Assembly (NCBI GenBank): GCA_033030425.1
Contig: JAUFSD010000009.1
Location: 372,001-436,000 of the forward strand
Reading direction: 5' to 3'
DNA from: Verpa conica
Lineage: Eukaryota; Ascomycota; Pezizomycetes; Pezizales; Morchellaceae
DNA length: 64,000 bases
The notes below the pieces were generated by a model. That model searched no databases. It was given only the letters and a program-made list of their open reading frames with translations, and was not told where the DNA came from. Position 1 is the first letter of the stretch. Each line of letters begins with the position of its first letter. Below are positions 59,360 to 64,000 of this stretch, one piece after another. The position numbers and the translations under genes were made by a program.

Positions 59360-61277
59360 TAATTTTACTAGGTTTAACGAATGAATAAATTAATCAAAGG
59401 TACATTAGGTTAAACGATTTGATTGATTGACTAATCATAATACATAGAGCCTTCCGGCTATGATATATATGGCCGAACTATCTTAACTACATAGTTATGA
59501 GCCCTAAAGCACTTTATTATGCCAAGAGTTTTTTTACTAGAAAATAACTTTGCAAGCTCTAAGATAGAAAAATAAAATTGAGCCTAAATTTCTTAAGCAC
59601 ATATAATTCACGAAAGCCATTATCCTAAGTTGTTTAACCATATACAAAAGTATCAAAAGGTTGTTTATTAATTCTAATTTAGGGTAGACTTTGGTATGTA
59701 CTATTTTCTGGGAGAGACTCGATCGAGGTGGAGATCGACACCCTGCATGGGGACGGTTAATACATAACTACATGCACTCTACCATACATCGGGAATAGTA
59801 ATGAGGATGAGCCGAACTACCTCAAATCCGACGAGCTATATTTACATAAGCTGAGCTGGCTCGAGCCTGTAGCTTTGAAGCCTGGGCTTAGCTAGGCTCG
59901 AGCCATGAATAACCATAGATAATACGAACATTCTGACTCACATGGCCTTATAGGGTATAGAATCATGCTTTTAGCCTTTTCTCAGGAAACTGAGCGAAGA
60001 TCAGCCATATTCAAGGGTTCTGTGGTTAATTTTGGAGACTAAGATATGATAGCCATTGGTCTCCACAGATTTTCCCCGAGACTTCTCCAGGCTCGACCTT
60101 TGGCTCGAGCCTGACTGCCGTACTCGAGCCTTAATCCCCACGACCCGGCTCGTGCCCATCACTAAGAAAGTGGAGAGGATCTTGCAGCATAGTTAAGCTC
60201 ACAGTATTGAAAAAAGTAAGCAAACCCTCGTACCTGAGATACAGAGGGGCAGTTGAACCACCAGTGGCCAGCTCGAACATTCTTCTAGACCAATTAGAAG
60301 AATTCTTAACAAGATTACAAACCCGGAACCCGAAACAGTACTATAATATTTCTTTAGCTAACTCATATCCAAAAACAGAACAGCCCTGACAACACAAAAA
60401 AAGAAACCCATTTATTTATCGTAAGGTAAAATCTTCACTAGCGTCTCCTGGAATCTTACCCGTCTCAGAAAGTTACTCATACCTCATGTGATGACAAAAC
60501 TACCCGTGGCGGGCAGGAAAAACCTGGGGGTAAACTTCTTTGGTAACAGCCTCCGGTTGCCCTGATTTAGTGGATGCACAGCTTATGGTTCATACTTTGA
60601 GACTTGCATTTTCAGGTTTGTTTTTTTGCCAACCCTGAGTACCAGCGGACGAGTCGAACTTGACCATTACCCAACTGGCACATAGGCATAGAACTCAGGT
60701 AAGGATAGTTAATTTATATTTATGAAGCTCCAGTTAGAATTCGACAGAGAAGACACGGGTGTACATTAACCAATGTTTACACGAGCATTCTAATTTGTTG
60801 CCGAGTTTCACTACTTTGTGGATAACTACTTTCAGCCTGCTCCAACCACCTAGCCTATTCGGGCTTTGTATACCTAGCCCTAGTATATTCAGCTGCAGGG
60901 GTAAATAAGCATGAGAGTCTGATACCGAACCGCAGTAGTTCCTCGTGGCAATATAGTAGGCTGTAATTTGTGGACCAAAGTTTTGTCTTCCAACCTGAGC
61001 TGAAGGTTTACGGATCGCTGACTATAATATGGAACCAGGCAATACTATGACAATAAGAATGATAGCTGTTACCTAAAGATAACAGAACCCCGTTATTAAT
61101 TCCGATAAATGAGAATTCTCTAATCCTAACTCTAATACTACCGGATTTGCTGTAGAAAAAATATAACCCAAGATAAACCTATTGAACATTTATGATACAA
61201 GCAAAATAAAAGCTTTGAAATTTTAATACCCATCCAAAGGCCCTGTAAATAAACACCCATATAAAATTTAAATTAGT

Positions 61278-62662
61278 TTACTCGACGTCAGTTTTACCTA
61301 GCTCCCCTCTTCTAGTCGCCTCTAGCGCAGTTGCGTTCTTGCTAGCTCTTTTCTTAAGCACATTTTCGATGAACGCCTCGCCAGCCTTATAGCTACTTCT
61401 AACCAACGGCCCACTAGCGACATAAAGGAACCCCATATCCAAAGCTTTGACTCGCCAGTGTTCAAACGCCTCAGGTGTGATATACTCCATTACTTTCATG
61501 TGACGCTTAGTAGGGCGCATATACTGACCAAAAGTTACAACGTCGACATCAATTTTCCGGAGCTCTATTGCAGTAATATTAGTATTAAATATCTTGAGAT
61601 TACTATGAATAAGGGGAGAGGGACCTCGAAGAGCATCCGTAAGCTGTTCCTCTGTTTCTCCCAACCCTAGCATGATACTCGTCTTGGTGATCAATCCTTC
61701 TTTACTAGCCTTCGCCATCTCGAGTACTTTCAGACTCTGTCTAAAATTTGCTCTTCGATCTCTTACAAATGGTGTAAGCTCCTCTGTCGTCTCAATATTG
61801 TGCGCATAAACATCTAGACCTGATCTAGCAACATGCGCCACAGCCTCTAGATCGCCCATGAAGTCGCCAGTCAGTGCCTCAACAAGTATGTGAGGTGCCT
61901 TGCTTTTTATCTTTGAGATCGTCTCTGCAAAGTGGCGACTTCCGCCATCAGCAAGGTCATCACGGTCAACAGAGGTCAGAACAACATATCCGAGACCCCA
62001 GCGTGAGAGCGCTTCTGCCGTATGTTCGGGTTCGTGTGGATCAAGGGGTGGAGGACGGCGGGATGTTTTGACCGAACAAAAACGGCAGCCACGAGTGCAT
62101 GTATCACCCATTAGCATGATTGTTGCAGTGGCAGCTGATTTGTCAGAACCGCCCCAGCAATCAGAAATATTAGGGCATCGTGCTTCTTCGCAGACTGTTT
62201 TTAGAGAACAATAGTTATCAATACACGAAGATCGATCGAAAGACCATTGATCAGGGGTCATGGGATACCTGTATGGAGGTTTAATCCTCGTAGATCCTCT
62301 TTAATCTTGTTATAATTTGATCCCACTGGTACAGAAGTTTTGAGCCAGTCTGGTAACCTGACAATCTCTTTTCCATTCTTATCAATTACAGTCCTAACCC
62401 CTCTCGGTGCCGTAGCTTTGAGATCTATGGCTAGGGCCTCTTCGGTAGACAAAGCCTCCTCTTTTACACTAACAAAATCCGAAAATGAGGGTCCAGTATT
62501 GAGCTTATCTGTAAAAGTTGTTGCCTTCCGCCTCGTAATGCCCTCTGGGCTAGTCGCTGAGGCAAGAGACCGAGATAGTGCTGGGGCAAGGAATACTGGT
62601 GTCTCAAGGTAACGAAAACGAGAAGCAGTCCTCAAGGCTGTAGAATATTTTAATGAGGCCAT
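61278..62662 (-). CDS. LIP5: Lipoyl synthase, mitochondrial
   Basis: This radical-SAM enzyme inserts two sulfur atoms into octanoyl groups to make lipoate in mitochondria. Three exons (62662-62269, 62194-61625, 61564-61278) join in frame to 416 residues. The first 30 residues are basic and hydroxylated, like a mitochondrial presequence. [13 protein letters not shown] holds the auxiliary cluster cysteines. [13 protein letters not shown] is the radical-SAM CxxxCxxC site. [54 protein letters not shown] and the sulfur-coordinating RSSY in [13 protein letters not shown] follow. The second intron is exactly 60 bases with no in-frame stop and carries a TACTAAT branch site, so retention would insert 20 residues into the barrel. 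The family assignment is firm. Confidence 0.95.
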
Positions 62663-64000
62663 AACTATGCATAAAATTTGGTGATGGGGCGACGTGAGGA
62701 TAAGATCAGATCTATGTATGAGTCGTGATGTGGCAAGGAATTATCTTAGGAACTAGCGTATATCAGAGTACCTAAGAGCCAGCTGGATTAGTTAATTGAG
62801 AGGCCGGGTAATGTTTATCTTGGCATTGTACCAGTGATAAGGTTTACTGAGCCGTAGGTGGTCCCACAGGACTGGTAACGTGTCCCTGTTTCTCCCGAAT
62901 CCACCAAGCCACACATAACAAACTTGTGGAAAGTCTCCCCCCACATCCAATGCAGGGACCTAAATTTCTTCCCTGAGCAAATGGTACTTTTTCCCAGTGG
63001 CAGTACTTTGTGGATTGGCTGCTAAACCAAGAGAGCACTCTTTATGAGGATATCGTCAGGGGAATGGTGTCACTTTAGGATTCCTACAACAAAGCAGACA
63101 ATATTACGGCCCAAGGAAATTATCGATAGCACCACTCATCCTTTAGTAGCTGACTAGAAATCATAGGCATTCTGCCACTTCTGCCTATTGACAACTCTTG
63201 GCATTACATGTTCTCTAGTTTTCTAGGGGCTTTGAACGAAAATTTTTCAGATGCGGTCAAGCTCAGTTTTATGAATTTCGAACCGCTCCGTGAGCTACCA
63301 CTAACAAGGTGCTCTAGCAAATTTAAACTGCCAAGACAATTCTCTATTGGCTATTTCAGTCATTATTTTCATCAAGCTAAATGGACTCGGGTATATATCC
63401 AGCGATATCAGGAATAAGTTTAAACATTGATAAACCTCTGACTCTTGGAGACTCATCTAAATTTATTCATGTATGACATAAAGTTGCACAGATTTTTATA
63501 CTCCCATTAGCAATGGACCATCAAAATTGAAGCCAAAGGCTTTTGGTAACACAATTCAGCTGCAGGAAGAGAACCCCCTGCTTGAAACATCAAACAAGAA
63601 AGGTCTCTTGAATGTTCGCTATCAAAGATCTCTCAACCTTGCGCGTTATACCTGCCCTCCTTCCCACTGTCGGTTCTTTAGGGACGATGCGCCCCCGGGA
63701 GTACTTTCCTACAGAGATAAATTAGTGTCTTAGCCAAGAGAAATATCACCGAAGATTTTGTGTGGGCCGGTTCTTTCTATGCAAGACACCTGCCTCTTGA
63801 TAAGGTGAAATTCTGGACCTGCTCGCAACACACATAAAGAACCTGAATATGCAGGTCTTATTCTTGCCAATTAACAGGCTACTTAACTCATCAGAGGCAT
63901 AATCTCCAACAAAAACCCCTATCCTCAACAGTTGCATGTTCAGGTCCACCGCAAATCCTTTTGGAGACTCGTTTAGGAGATAAGGGTCATTAATACTTGA
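62663..64000. other. Intergenic, LIP5 promoter and unassigned DNA to window end
   Basis: The first 150 bases are the LIP5 upstream region. From about 62840 the base composition is more balanced than in the eroded regions, and short ORFs of 60-70 codons lie on both strands, none with a known domain. This could be a younger repeat copy or a fragment of one continuing past the edge. Confidence 0.4.

Larger units (their letters stand above)
56767..61277. other. 4.5-kb gene-free TpA-rich region with eroded repeats
   Basis: There are no convincing ORFs. At least two diverged copies of an inverted-repeat element (near 57.5-57.95 and 58.5-58.8 kb) can be seen. Several scattered fragments share words such as CCAGCATCTGTG and GGTGGCAAATT between 57.96 and 59.0 kb. 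One near-copy of the dispersed motif lies at 59342-59359. Erosion by C-to-T change is likely but was not measured. Confidence 0.6.

Overview
This window is eukaryotic nuclear DNA from a filamentous ascomycete (Pezizomycotina). Protein genes are broken by short GT-AG introns of about 50-150 bases. There is one intron-bearing tRNA gene, pyrimidine-rich leaders precede several genes, and the genes include typical filamentous-fungal ones: MET3 with an APS-kinase-like tail, an ASH1-type SET protein, Pmt1, Erf2 and an amidoligase. Compact gene islands alternate with long TpA-rich gene-poor stretches. An early-diverging class such as Pezizomycetes is possible but is a guess.

Layout. 1-0.1 kb: start of a P-loop kinase-like gene leaving the window. 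0.66 kb: tRNA-Phe. 1.2-11.2 kb: four minus-strand genes (a VIT-domain protein without a VWA domain, an Arb2-domain protein, PAPS reductase, and a UFL1 homologue). 12.2-13.7 kb: phosphoserine phosphatase. 13.7-21.3 kb: gene-free TpA-rich DNA. 21.3-27.8 kb: Pmt1 and Erf2, divergent. 30.0-31.4 kb: an isolated single-exon amidoligase in eroded DNA. 34.6-37.5 kb: ASH1-type histone methyltransferase. 40.1-44.3 kb: two divergent MFS transporters. 45.4-48.5 kb: polyubiquitin and D-amino-acid oxidase. 49.4-56.8 kb: ATP sulfurylase, ISD11, a basic nuclear-type protein, a membrane-anchored thioredoxin and a SPOUT methyltransferase. 56.8-61.3 kb: TpA-rich DNA with eroded repeats. 61.3-62.7 kb: lipoyl synthase.

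Functional links. ATP sulfurylase and PAPS reductase are two steps of sulfate assimilation. ATP sulfurylase shares a promoter region with ISD11, the partner of cysteine desulfurase, and a perfect palindrome of the CYS3/MetR type lies between them. Lipoyl synthase also consumes sulfur and Fe-S clusters. Phosphoserine phosphatase makes serine, a precursor of cysteine.

Most unusual signals: (1) an 18-base bipartite motif, YCGAGTGAKA-N4-ATGA, found ten times exactly and about five more times with one change, always outside coding sequence and without conserved flanks; (2) two copies of it facing inward on either side of the amidoligase gene; (3) a convincing UFL1 homologue in an ascomycete; (4) a VIT protein lacking its VWA domain. 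All splice sites were chosen by eye from frame continuity and family alignment; positions may be off by a base or so.
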